From a bacterium (GTDB lineage Bacteria > Babelota > Babeliae > Babelales > GCA-2401785), in contig DAOVOC010000009.1 in NCBI GenBank assembly GCA_030629865.1, forward strand, positions 1 to 15,870: a DNA stretch of 15,870 nucleotides, written 5' to 3'. The notes beneath the pieces are model-generated. The model searched no databases, was not told the origin of the DNA, and was given only the letters and a program-made list of their open reading frames with translations. This document shows positions 7,285 to 14,952 of the stretch, one piece after another; positions within the stretch are counted from its first letter, which is position 1; every line of letters begins with the position of its first letter. The position numbers and the translations under genes were made by a program.

Positions 7285-8640
7285 ATGAAAAACACGAGAG
7301 GTTTACTCGCACTCGGGATTGCTTTGGTCGGTATAACCGTGCCCGCAATGCCATATGCACACACCAACTTTGGATTTGCATACGATTCATATCTCTGGCA
7401 ACCGCCAGCAGCACAGATAAAAAATGAGGTTAAAAAAGTAACATCGGAAGGTGTCGAAAAAGTTTGCGTAGAAACAAAAGACCGCTACAAGGTTAACTAC
7501 GGCATAAGCATGGAATACGGATTTGATATGCAAGGGCTAGACAAAGATGGTGAAACGGTTGAGCCGCTTCGCATTTTTGGGCCAAGTGAATCTGCTATTG
7601 CTATGTTTAATGAAGAACCTGCAGGATCAGCCTTAAACTTTATCACAGGTCTTACAACACCACTCAGTTTAACTGACGATGACATTCGTGGTCGCGTTAC
7701 GCTCGATGGCAAACGTAAAGAAACAGATGTAAATATCTGGCTTTCAGCAGCATTGCCTTGGGAATCAGTTCCAGGTCGCTGGGAGCTTGGAATATATATT
7801 CCGCTCAAGATGGTAGAAACCACCGATGTTGCGTGGGTGAATGTTCCTAATCCGAACAACCTTCCTATCGGTCAGCTGCACACACAGCTTACAGATGTGC
7901 TTGACCATGTTACCGATGTTTATGGTGATGGCTTGCGGGTTGATGATCTAAAAGATCACGGTCTTGGTGACATAACCTGCATGCTTTCGTGGAACGAAGA
8001 ATATGATCAACTTGAAGACGGGCTTTCAACTGTTGGTCTTTGGGCACGTGCTGGTGTAGCTATTCCAACAAGTAATCGTCGTGATGTTGACCATGCATTA
8101 AGTATTCCTTTGGGAAATGACGGTGCTTGGGCTATTCCACTTGCAGGTGGTATGAACCTTTATTTTGAAAATAAGTTGCGTCTTGGTGCTGCAGCAGACA
8201 TCAATGTTTTATTTAACGAAACTGGTCAGCGTCGTTTGCGTACAAGTGCATGCCAAACAGAACTGTTACTGTCGCAAGAAGTTGAAGCAACTCGCAAAGC
8301 AGGCACACAACTTCGTATAACTGCCATTGCAGAAGGGCACAAAATTGCAGAAGTGTTTACTGCTGGGGTTTCATATCAAGGTAGCTGGCGCTCAGAAGAT
8401 GAGTTCTCGGTTGATCATTCTCGCTGGGATGACAGCTTGACAGGTCCAATCAATACCTCAGAACGCTACCAAGAATCTGTGTACCATCAGCTTATCTTTA
8501 GAGCTGGATTTGACTGGAGCGATGAGTACGGCTGCAAACACGGCCCTCGCATCAATGCCTTCTTTAAGTATCCACTCAAACGCGGTAAACGCACCGCAAT
8601 CTACAAGACTTTTGGTGCAGAGATTTCGTTTAACTTCTAG
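7285..8640 (+). CDS. Putative outer-membrane beta-barrel protein
   Basis: A 451-aa exported protein. ATG 7285 is preceded by AGGAGG (7269-7274, spacing 10). Residues 1-25 form a signal peptide ending PYA|H. The mature chain has many amphipathic alternating segments (VNYGISMEYGFDM, RWELGIYIPLKM, GLWARAGVAIPTS, GMNLYFENKLRLGAAADINVLF, HQLIFRAGFDWS) and ends GAEISFNF. An aromatic C-terminal Phe with alternating hydrophobic residues is the classic signal for outer-membrane barrel assembly. The substrate and exact family are not recognisable; a porin-like or adhesin role is possible. A strong terminator follows (8665-8693). It lies 157 bases after the secreted 974-aa gene on the same strand, so a functional pairing at the envelope is plausible but unproven. 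Confidence 0.8.
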   Translation: MKNTRGLLALGIALVGITVPAMPYAHTNFGFAYDSYLWQPPAAQIKNEVKKVTSEGVEKVCVETKDRYKVNYGISMEYGFDMQGLDKDGETVEPLRIFGPSESAIAMFNEEPAGSALNFITGLTTPLSLTDDDIRGRVTLDGKRKETDVNIWLSAALPWESVPGRWELGIYIPLKMVETTDVAWVNVPNPNNLPIGQLHTQLTDVLDHVTDVYGDGLRVDDLKDHGLGDITCMLSWNEEYDQLEDGLSTVGLWARAGVAIPTSNRRDVDHALSIPLGNDGAWAIPLAGGMNLYFENKLRLGAAADINVLFNETGQRRLRTSACQTELLLSQEVEATRKAGTQLRITAIAEGHKIAEVFTAGVSYQGSWRSEDEFSVDHSRWDDSLTGPINTSERYQESVYHQLIFRAGFDWSDEYGCKHGPRINAFFKYPLKRGKRTAIYKTFGAEISFNF

Positions 8641-8664
8641 TGCACTAGAAACTGCAAAAAAGAG

Positions 8665-8693
8665 TGGGGCGGCTTTTGGGCCGCCCCATTTTT
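8665..8693 (+). terminator. Rho-independent terminator of the OMP-like gene
   Basis: TGGGGCGGC (8665-8673) pairs perfectly with GCCGCCCCA (8680-8688) around TTTTGG, followed by a TTTTT run. A 26-base identical copy of this hairpin (8663-8688) recurs at 10033-10058 after the next gene. Confidence 0.88.
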
Positions 8694-8743
8694 ATTCTTG
8701 TTCTGTTTGATTTGGCCTTTCTTGAAGTGCTTGTGGTGGTTTT

Positions 8744-8778
8744 TTGACTATTTTGGTATAGGATTACCGAAATAGTCA
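8744..8778 (+). repeat. 35-base palindromic repeat, copy 1
   Basis: TTGACTATTTTGGTA (8744-8758) pairs with TACCGAAATAGTCAA (8765-8779) around TAGGAT, with one position that would be a U.G wobble in RNA. A diverged copy with four differences lies at 10254-10288. The two copies flank the DUF4143 ATPase gene. It sits about 60 bases before that gene's start and may be part of its regulatory region. Confidence 0.75.
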
Positions 8779-8839
8779 AATTTGTTATATATTTTTTGTA
8801 GTTACACAATAAAACATAATGCAAAAGCGGATGGAAAAT

Positions 8840-10030
8840 ATGATTTATCGTGATATTACAAAATCTTTATTGGAATCAGCTCAACAATTTGCAGCAGTTG
8901 CTGTTTTGGGACCTAGGCAATCAGGGAAAACTACTCTAATCCAAAGTACATTCAAAAAACATGGCTATGTCAGTTTGGAGGATCTTGATATGCGTGACCT
9001 CGCAAAAAGAGATCCTCGTGGATTATTAAAAGAGTATGCGACAAAAGATGGAATCATTTTGGATGAAATTCAGCATGTTCCAGAACTCCTTTCTTATATG
9101 CAAACAATCATTGACAGAGAAAATAAAAAAGGGTTTTTTATTATTACTGGCTCACAGAACATACTTGTAAATCAGGCTGTTACCCAAACTCTGGCTGGCA
9201 GAATTTCTTTATTGACGTTATTTCCATTGTCTATCCATGAATTACAACAGGCAAATCGTCTAAATTCCAATATTAAAGAAGTTGTTTTTAAAGGGTTGTA
9301 TCCTCGCCTTTATGCTGAAGAGATTAGTCCAACCAAGCTCTATCCAAGTTATATACATGGTTATATAGAGCGAGATGTTAGGCAGATTAAAAATATTTTA
9401 AATCTTGAGCTTTTCCAAAAATTTATGCGTTTGTGTGCGGGAAGAATCGGGCAAGTTCTTAATCTTTCTTCATTGTGTAATGATTGTGGAATTGATTTTA
9501 AAACAGCACAATCATGGATTTCTTTACTAAAAGCGACTTATGTCATTTTTCTATTGCAACCTTACTTTAATAATTTTGGTAAACGCCTTGTTAAATCTCC
9601 AAAATTATATTTTGTTGATACTGGTGTTGCATGTTCTCTTTTGAATATTAAATCGCCAGATGAGCTTGAATCACACTACTTAAAAGGTGGGCTCGTAGAA
9701 TCGTTTGTCATTTCAGATCTTTTTAAGCAGTTTGCTAATATAGATAGCGCTCCAACTTTATCTTTTTGGCGAGATATTGCAGGAAATGAAGTTGACTGTC
9801 TAATTGAGCACAGAGCCAGGTTGACACCAGTTGAGATTAAAAGTGGTAGGACCGCCAACTCTGACTATTTTAAACAATTTAAATATCTAGAAAAAATTAA
9901 AAAATTCCCTTCATCTAGTAATAATTTTGTAATTTATTCTGGGGATGAAGACCAGAATTGGCCTCAAGCGAAAATTTTGAGTTGGAAATTTAGCGGAGAA
10001 TTGGTGAAAAAACTTTTAGAAGAGAAATAA
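8840..10030 (+). CDS. AAA-family ATPase with DUF4143 domain
   Basis: A 396-aa protein of the common bacterial/archaeal ATPase family with a DUF4143 C-terminal region. The start at ATG 8840 gives the usual family N-terminus MIYRDI and has GGATGG 5 bases upstream; ATGs at 8819 and 8831 are possible alternatives. Walker A is GPRQSGKTT (24-32), Walker B IILDEIQ (D75/E76), and ITGSQ (102-106) matches the family's sensor-like motif. A winged-helix-like region follows. The C-terminal part has NEVDCLIE...PVEIKSG with D319, E332 and K334, a PD-(D/E)XK-nuclease-like arrangement typical of DUF4143. Family members are widespread, mobile and of uncertain role; catalytic nuclease activity is not established. 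The gene is followed directly by a terminator and is bracketed by duplicated terminator and palindrome sequences, suggesting gain by transfer. Confidence 0.9.
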   Translation: MIYRDITKSLLESAQQFAAVAVLGPRQSGKTTLIQSTFKKHGYVSLEDLDMRDLAKRDPRGLLKEYATKDGIILDEIQHVPELLSYMQTIIDRENKKGFFIITGSQNILVNQAVTQTLAGRISLLTLFPLSIHELQQANRLNSNIKEVVFKGLYPRLYAEEISPTKLYPSYIHGYIERDVRQIKNILNLELFQKFMRLCAGRIGQVLNLSSLCNDCGIDFKTAQSWISLLKATYVIFLLQPYFNNFGKRLVKSPKLYFVDTGVACSLLNIKSPDELESHYLKGGLVESFVISDLFKQFANIDSAPTLSFWRDIAGNEVDCLIEHRARLTPVEIKSGRTANSDYFKQFKYLEKIKKFPSSSNNFVIYSGDEDQNWPQAKILSWKFSGELVKKLLEEK

Positions 10031-10032
10031 AT

Positions 10033-10070
10033 AGTGGGGCGGCTTTTGGGCCGCCCCACTATTTATTTTA
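10033..10070 (+). terminator. Terminator of the ATPase gene, duplicate of the 8665 hairpin
   Basis: AGTGGGGCGGC (10033-10043) pairs perfectly with GCCGCCCCACT (10050-10060), 11 base pairs with loop TTTTGG, then ATTTATTTT. It begins 3 bases after the TAA. The 26-base core is identical to the hairpin after the OMP-like gene. Confidence 0.85.
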
Positions 10071-10106
10071 AAGATACTTATAACCTTACACTAAAACAAT
10101 TTGCCT

Positions 10107-10592
10107 TCAAGCATTTCGACTTTTTGTCATCCCAGGCGTGACCTGGGATCCAGTAGCCCTTTTATTTTTAAAATCATATTTAAAATTCAGAATCATATTT
10201 ATTAGAAAAGTTTTTCTGGACTCCGGGTCAAAGCCCGGAGTGACAGTTTTGTTTTGATTATTTTGGGATAGGACTACCGAATTAGTCATTTTTTGGATCT
10301 TCCAAATTCCTTCAAAATATCTTTTATACGTTGAGTTCGTGTTTTTTTTTATTGATTTTGGAGCTGTTGGTAGTGCCTCTTCAACAACATCTATGCGTGG
10401 TTTTGGCGCAACTGTTTTGGCTGGTCTTTGTGATTGCATTATTTGAAGCCGGGCTTGAGCTTGTGGAAGGTTTAGCCCAATTTTGTTGGCTTTTTTAAGA
10501 AGTTCTCCCAGATTTGGTTTTGTTGTTTGTATTGGGTTGGCGCCTAGCGCGGATGTAAAACCTGCAACAAGCAAGACTATTTTTATGTTCAT
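10107..10592 (-). CDS. Small secreted protein with repeat-encoded C-terminus
   Basis: A 161-aa protein of unknown family. The start is an ATG with GAGGA 8 bases upstream. The N-terminus MNIKIVLLVAGFTSALGA is a Sec signal peptide (cleavage near residue 17-18). Residues about 20-100 are charged and Pro/Gln/Lys-rich and probably represent the original protein. Residues about 102-113 are encoded by the 35-base palindromic repeat and about 116-156 by the dispersed repeat element at 10125-10245 (segment VTPGFDPESRKTFLINM and onward). The element is therefore read through in frame and supplies the tail. The native stop may have been lost; alternatively this gene is a degraded remnant. It is last in a minus-strand group with the genes up to 12014. 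Confidence 0.6.
   Translation of the reverse strand: MNIKIVLLVAGFTSALGANPIQTTKPNLGELLKKANKIGLNLPQAQARLQIMQSQRPAKTVAPKPRIDVVEEALPTAPKSIKKNTNSTYKRYFEGIWKIQKMTNSVVLSQNNQNKTVTPGFDPESRKTFLINMILNFKYDFKNKRATGSQVTPGMTKSRNA
10125..10245. repeat. Dispersed palindromic element, full copy 1
   Basis: A 121-base element with ends TGTCA and TGACA. The left half holds the hairpin TCCCAGG/CCTGGGA (10130-10136, 10142-10148), and the right half holds ACTCCGGG/CCCGGAGT (10220-10227, 10234-10241). GGATCCAG and CTGGACTCC are also nearly complementary, so the whole can fold as a forked cruciform. The 32-base left half (10125-10156) is identical to 14953-14984, and the 31-base right half (10215-10245) differs at one base from 15041-15071. 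The middle is more diverged. No protein is encoded for its own mobility. Confidence 0.9.
10254..10288. repeat. 35-base palindromic repeat, copy 2
   Basis: Diverged copy of 8744-8778 with four base differences and the same length. It lies next to the dispersed element and inside the 3' part of the 161-aa ORF. Together with copy 1 it brackets the DUF4143 ATPase gene in direct orientation. Confidence 0.7.
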
Positions 10593-10798
10593 AGTGCGTT
10601 CCTCGTGGTTTGGATTATGAATTGTTTTTGACGGGTAGGCTCAGTTTTCACTTTTGTGGTGGTTTGGGGCAAGAGAATTGTTGTTGAAGGAGGCGCTGAG
10701 CGCGCCTCCAGATGAGTTTGTTTAATGGTGTAGATGTTATTGGCTTGAAGCTGCTTTCCTAGATCGTGAAGAGACAGTCTTTCTATTTTACTAGACAA
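10589..10798 (-). CDS. Doubtful small ORF between secreted-protein genes
   Basis: A 69-codon frame from TTG (10798) whose TGA overlaps the next gene's ATG as ATGA. It has no signal peptide, no clear ribosome-binding site and no recognisable family; the residues are Thr/Gln/Pro/Lys-rich. The frame extends back only to TAA at 10823-10825 and TAG at 10829-10831. Beyond these the same frame is open to about 11059, across the end of the 392-aa gene. It could be a coupled small gene, or the detached tail of the upstream gene after a frameshift and stops. No function can be given. Confidence 0.3.
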   Translation of the reverse strand: MSSKIERLSLHDLGKQLQANNIYTIKQTHLEARSAPPSTTILLPQTTTKVKTEPTRQKQFIIQTTRNAL

Positions 10799-10835
10799 AC
10801 CTGGCGTTGATTGTGCCGGTTTTTAGGCCTAGAAT

Positions 10836-12014
10836 TCAATGTTTTGGGCCTCTGGGTTGTCTTTGCGGCTTTTTTTTAAGTGGATCTGTTGACCATCGTG
10901 TTTGTTGTTGTATTTGTTGGATTTGGGGATGAAGTTTTTTTGTTGTAGATTGTGGGTGCGTGCTCTTAGAAGGTATTTTTGTGTCTGTAATTGTCGGTAT
11001 TCTTTGTTCCCTTGTAATGAAATTTCTAAATCTTCTCCACAAGCTGCGGCTCTTTTCATCTCTCTTTTGACGTATCAGGTTTTGTGTTGCTTCTGTTTCT
11101 GATTTTTCAATCTTTCGTAAGTTTTCGTCTATGGATTCTAGGCTTTTTGTTAGTGCCATTATCTGAGTTGATAGAGTAGTAGCTGTGGCTTGAAATCGAC
11201 TTTGTGAACGTTTTGCTTCTGGGAGTTTTTCTAAAGATTTTTTAGTTTGCTTTAATCTCTCTTTAGTGTTAGCTAGTTTGGTTTTTAGCTTCTCCTCCTC
11301 AGCTTTTAATTGTTCCTCTGCTTTGTTTTTTTCTTTTAATATTATTTTGTATCTCTTTTCTATTCTATTTAAGAAATTTTTTAAATTATCTGGATTAAAT
11401 GATTTTACTATTCTTCCCAACTCACGCTTTTTTTTATCTTTAGGCCTGGCTGGTTCGATTGAGTTATAAAGCTTTTTATGTTGTTGGTCCTTTGTTTGTG
11501 AGAGATCAACATTTGGTCTATTTTGGGTTTCAATGAAATTTTTAGTAACTGTCTCAAGATTAACTGTTTTTTGATTTTTTTGGGCTTGGAAAATTGCATT
11601 TTTCCAGGCAAACCCAAACTCTCTTGCGTTGATATTGGTGCTTGTAGATATAATATCTATTGCGTTGTGAGGTAATTCGTTTTTGAAAAATGTTTTAATA
11701 ATTTCTACGTTTTGGTTTGTTGTACTTACTAGTTGCTTGGTAAGGCTTTTCAAGTCCCTTTTTAAAAAACTTATATCTTGTTTAAGCTTCTCGTCTTCTA
11801 CTGATATTGGTAATTGTCGCAATAAAATTTTAATTATATCTTTTCTGTTAGAGATTTCACTTTCTAGATTTTTTATTAATTCGTGCTGTTCATTCAATTT
11901 TTTTATAAAATGGTCTTGTTTTTCTTGGGTTTCGCCTAAAGTGCCTTGGGTAAAAACGTAATTTGTGTGAGTCATGCAAATTATGGCAAGAAATAATAAA
12001 AACAGGTTTTTCAT
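10836..12014 (-). CDS. Secreted coiled-coil protein
   Basis: A 392-aa protein of unknown family. The start at 12014 is preferred over the longer frame from 12116 because AGGAG lies 6 bases upstream and the protein then begins with a signal peptide (MKNLFLLFLAIICMTHTNYVFTQG). The mature region has long charged helices likely to form coiled coils, at about residues 30-95 (EKQDHFIKKLNEQHELIKNLE) and 205-330 (KNKAEEQLKAEEEKLKTKL). A basic Thr/Pro/Gln-rich tail follows. In the last 75 codons an alternative frame is also open (11059-10829), so a frameshift near the 3' end cannot be excluded. It is divergent from the large gene at 12208 and heads the minus-strand group of secreted proteins. Confidence 0.75.
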   Translation of the reverse strand: MKNLFLLFLAIICMTHTNYVFTQGTLGETQEKQDHFIKKLNEQHELIKNLESEISNRKDIIKILLRQLPISVEDEKLKQDISFLKRDLKSLTKQLVSTTNQNVEIIKTFFKNELPHNAIDIISTSTNINAREFGFAWKNAIFQAQKNQKTVNLETVTKNFIETQNRPNVDLSQTKDQQHKKLYNSIEPARPKDKKKRELGRIVKSFNPDNLKNFLNRIEKRYKIILKEKNKAEEQLKAEEEKLKTKLANTKERLKQTKKSLEKLPEAKRSQSRFQATATTLSTQIMALTKSLESIDENLRKIEKSETEATQNLIRQKRDEKSRSLWRRFRNFITREQRIPTITDTKIPSKSTHPQSTTKKLHPQIQQIQQQTRWSTDPLKKKPQRQPRGPKH

Positions 12015-12049
12015 GTTTTTCTCCTGATTTGTTTTTACAAAACCTAATG

Positions 12050-12076
12050 CTGAGTGTGCCGATTTCCTGAGTGTGC
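12050..12076. repeat. Short direct repeat in the divergent intergenic region
   Basis: CTGAGTGTGC occurs at 12050-12059 and again at 12067-12076, a 17-base offset, between the divergent genes starting at 12014 and 12208. It could be a paired protein-binding site, or chance. Confidence 0.35.
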
Positions 12077-12165
12077 GTGCAATGTTTTTAGCTTTGTATG
12101 GCAGAACGTTAGCCAAAAAGTTGACTATGAAAAACTATGTTTGCTTTGCTCGCACAGTATTTTAG

Positions 12166-12193
12166 TGGATTTCGGGTCTAGCCTGGAATGACA
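12166..12193. repeat. Diverged right half of the dispersed element
   Basis: TGGATTTCGGGTCT..GCCTGGAATGACA matches the right half of the 121-base element (10215-10245) with several changes and ends in the same TGACA. No left half is seen. It ends 14 bases before the ATG at 12208, so it supplies most of that gene's leader. Confidence 0.55.
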
Positions 12194-12207
12194 AATGTGG
12201 GGTTGTA

Positions 12208-14904
12208 ATGATAAAACGAAATTCTGGAATGGTGGGTTTATGCTTTTATTGGTTGGTTTTTGCGGCAGTTCAACCAGTTTTTGCAGTTCGGCTGACTTCA
12301 ACTAACGATACCGGCAAGGTAATAACGTTTCAAAATGGTGTGTTTGATGCTACCAGTTGTGAATATATTTGTGGCAATAGCACTTCTGGGCAGGAAGCCT
12401 GCGGCTTGGTGATGGCGGAAAAAGCAGGATCTGAAATAACGCTAAATGGTATTTCACCAGAAACCATTGATATAAATGAGATTGAAACAGCAAACCACGC
12501 GACGCCGGGACATGTGGAAAACACACTTTACGGCAAAAAAATAACGCACATGGCCCTCATGGGGTCAGACGTAGCCGTGTGTGCCGATGCAGACCCAACA
12601 CATGTTTTTCTGGTGCAAAATATCGAAACTGGTGTGGCGGCCTTAAAAAATGCCACAGAATCCGAAGGGAGCCTTCAAGACACAATTCCACTGCAAGATA
12701 TTAATTCGAGTGCTCCTGCTCAAATTTCCAGCCTTACCGCCTCTTCTTGGCGGCTGTTTCTTGCGCTTGCGGTAAATGGCGTTTCATTCGGTGATCAATA
12801 TTCATGTATTCGAGCTTTGGGCATAAATGATGCAGCTGACGCGCTTGAAATAAAATCTGTAACAAAAAGTATTTCGAATAATGCCGGTGGAGCTGGTGTT
12901 CAGGATGAATGTGGTGATGTTGCCATCTCTGGTCTAGGTGGCCTTTGTTGGGACAGTAATATCAATCGGCTTTTTGTAGGGCTCGACCATGCGATTAGTT
13001 CAACATGTAAGATGTCATTGCTTGTTGGGCGTTTGGAAGGGTCAGATTCTTCAGAAATTGTGCTTGAGGGCGTTGTGCCTTACAATGTTTTGGATGTTAT
13101 GGAAACGTCGACGTGCAGCAAAATAATTGGTTCAGGCAACATAACGTGCGCATGGCCGTGTACCATGAGCCATGTAAGAACTATGTCGACGACAACTGGT
13201 GGGCTTTATTTGGTCTCACAAGTTGATAAAGGACCAATTGACGATCCTCATCGGTCGCGCAAAATATTTGCGCTGCCACTTGTGGCAACAAATTCAGATC
13301 AAAGTAAGGTGGGTACTTTTTCTGTTAATAGGACTGCTCATGGAGCGGTAACAGAAACGCAGTACATTATTTTTGAAACTTCGATTGCAGACGTTGATTC
13401 TCAGGATGATCCACTTTCATTTTTGTGGTCAGGAAATGACGAAAATATCGAAGAGGCTGCAGCACTGGTTGGTGGTAGTGTGGTTCCTGTTGCAGAGTCT
13501 GATCAAATTACTGATATAAGGATTTTGGATGATACGGTTATAGTTTCGTGCATTGATGACAATGTTGATGGTGAAGGCAGTGATACAAAGTTGTGGCGTA
13601 ATCAGATGGGAATGTTTGCTTCAACAGCGCTTTTTGATCAAAACGGTGTAATTGAAGGGTGGACTGCGTGGCGGCAGCTTTATGAAGTTTATGACCATGT
13701 TCATCACTTTGCGCTTGACAGAACTAATGATGCTTTTTGGATGGTTCATGGAGCCTCGGCAGATTCGGTTACGTACAAGGAGTGGGGCGATTTTTGTGTT
13801 GGTGTTTTGTGTGGCATGATGCCAGAGTCGGAAGATTTTTTAGCTGGTCCGAACTTAAGTGTATATTCGGTAAAAATGTATCCATATAGAACGACCGGCA
13901 TAGGAAACCATCGTTGGGTAGTTGCAACGGGGTACAAGCGGTTAATGCTTCTTCGTACATGTGGTGGTTATCCGCAATATACAGAAAATAATTATATGTT
14001 TTTTGACACAACCAATACGTCGAGTTTTAATCAGCTGGGCCCCATTTATTGCACAGAAATTTCACATTCGGATCAGGAAGATGAAGGTTGGTTGTTTGCG
14101 GGAGGATATGGAGGCCTTGCAGTTTTGAGTGCGCCTTCTGGTAATGGATGGGACGGCTCTGTCGGCCTTTCTTCTGTTTCAGAGCTCGAAGAAACAGTTG
14201 GAGAAGAGACTAGTGCTTTTACATTTAAAACTCTTTCTGGGATTGAAGGACCAATTTACAAGCTTCACGCCGACGGAAAATATCTTTATGCCATGACGCG
14301 TGATGTAGTGTACAAAATTGAAATGAATGCCGACAAATTCAGGCTAACTGATCCAGCCGAACTTGATGAGGCAATAATTTATAGTGGAATTGTTAACGAA
14401 TATTTGTTCGACATGGCGGGATTTAATGAGCGGGGCAAAGGGTTTTTGGCAACAACTGAAAGGCTCTGTTGGCATAACGATTGGACCGAAGAAGACCTTA
14501 GCAGAGCTGGCTGGTCAACCGTTTCAACATTTACGAGTATTCCGCTTTCGATTAGCTTTAAATCTATGAATGTAACGGGAACTTTTGCGGGACAACCTGT
14601 AACAGAGGCTGGAACTATCGGTAACTTGTATATTTCTAGCAACGACACTTCCAATGCTTGTTCAAACATCCATCGCTATCACGTAAAAGGTACTTTTGAA
14701 GGTGGCAGTCAAGTTGTAACGGCAATTGAGCCAATTAATTACGGTGATGTGACTACTGGGATTTTTACCATCACGCCACACACTGCAGGACCAGAGCTTT
14801 TTTGTCCGCTTTTGCGCAGTTTGTGGCCATACTTTGACGAAAACGATTTGCTAGCAACAACTAGGCTTGGGCTAATTCCTGAAATATTTGATGATAAAGT
14901 TTGA
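12208..14904 (+). CDS. Large secreted protein, paralogue of the 4203-7127 product
   Basis: An 898-aa exported protein of no named family. Residues 1-26 form a signal peptide ending VFA|V. The ribosome-binding site is weak (GGGG in TGGGGTTGTA); ATG 12229 is an in-frame alternative. It matches the 974-aa protein over much of its length: LCWDSNINRLFVGL versus MHWDSTLERLFIGL, MGMFASTALF versus LGIFASTAIF, GWLFAGGYGGLAV versus GWLFAGGQNGLAV, GIEGPIYKLHADG versus GITGPVYAMRADG, and KGFLATTERL versus RGYLATTKGL. It is richer in Cys and acidic residues and less Ala-rich than its paralogue, suggesting disulfides and a different niche or lower expression. The repeated GWLFAGG/FLATT style suggests a multi-bladed beta fold (inference). 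Its C-terminus differs from the paralogue's. A dispersed repeat begins about 50 bases after the stop. Confidence 0.85.
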   Translation: MIKRNSGMVGLCFYWLVFAAVQPVFAVRLTSTNDTGKVITFQNGVFDATSCEYICGNSTSGQEACGLVMAEKAGSEITLNGISPETIDINEIETANHATPGHVENTLYGKKITHMALMGSDVAVCADADPTHVFLVQNIETGVAALKNATESEGSLQDTIPLQDINSSAPAQISSLTASSWRLFLALAVNGVSFGDQYSCIRALGINDAADALEIKSVTKSISNNAGGAGVQDECGDVAISGLGGLCWDSNINRLFVGLDHAISSTCKMSLLVGRLEGSDSSEIVLEGVVPYNVLDVMETSTCSKIIGSGNITCAWPCTMSHVRTMSTTTGGLYLVSQVDKGPIDDPHRSRKIFALPLVATNSDQSKVGTFSVNRTAHGAVTETQYIIFETSIADVDSQDDPLSFLWSGNDENIEEAAALVGGSVVPVAESDQITDIRILDDTVIVSCIDDNVDGEGSDTKLWRNQMGMFASTALFDQNGVIEGWTAWRQLYEVYDHVHHFALDRTNDAFWMVHGASADSVTYKEWGDFCVGVLCGMMPESEDFLAGPNLSVYSVKMYPYRTTGIGNHRWVVATGYKRLMLLRTCGGYPQYTENNYMFFDTTNTSSFNQLGPIYCTEISHSDQEDEGWLFAGGYGGLAVLSAPSGNGWDGSVGLSSVSELEETVGEETSAFTFKTLSGIEGPIYKLHADGKYLYAMTRDVVYKIEMNADKFRLTDPAELDEAIIYSGIVNEYLFDMAGFNERGKGFLATTERLCWHNDWTEEDLSRAGWSTVSTFTSIPLSISFKSMNVTGTFAGQPVTEAGTIGNLYISSNDTSNACSNIHRYHVKGTFEGGSQVVTAIEPINYGDVTTGIFTITPHTAGPELFCPLLRSLWPYFDENDLLATTRLGLIPEIFDDKV

Positions 14905-14952
14905 GTGTTTGGCTCCAAGCATTTAGCCTTCTTGTCATCCCAGCTCACAAAT

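Noticed and set aside
10125..10245. CRISPR repeat interpretation of the recurring hairpins
   Set aside because: The copies are far apart, not regularly spaced, and no cas genes are present; they are dispersed elements.
10829..11059. Separate 76-codon minus-strand gene
   Set aside because: It overlaps the end of the 392-aa gene in another frame and has no ribosome-binding site; it is treated only as a possible frameshift tail.
12015..12116. Upstream start for the secreted coiled-coil protein
   Set aside because: The internal ATG at 12014 has a strong ribosome-binding site and begins a signal peptide; the extension is basic and would bury it.
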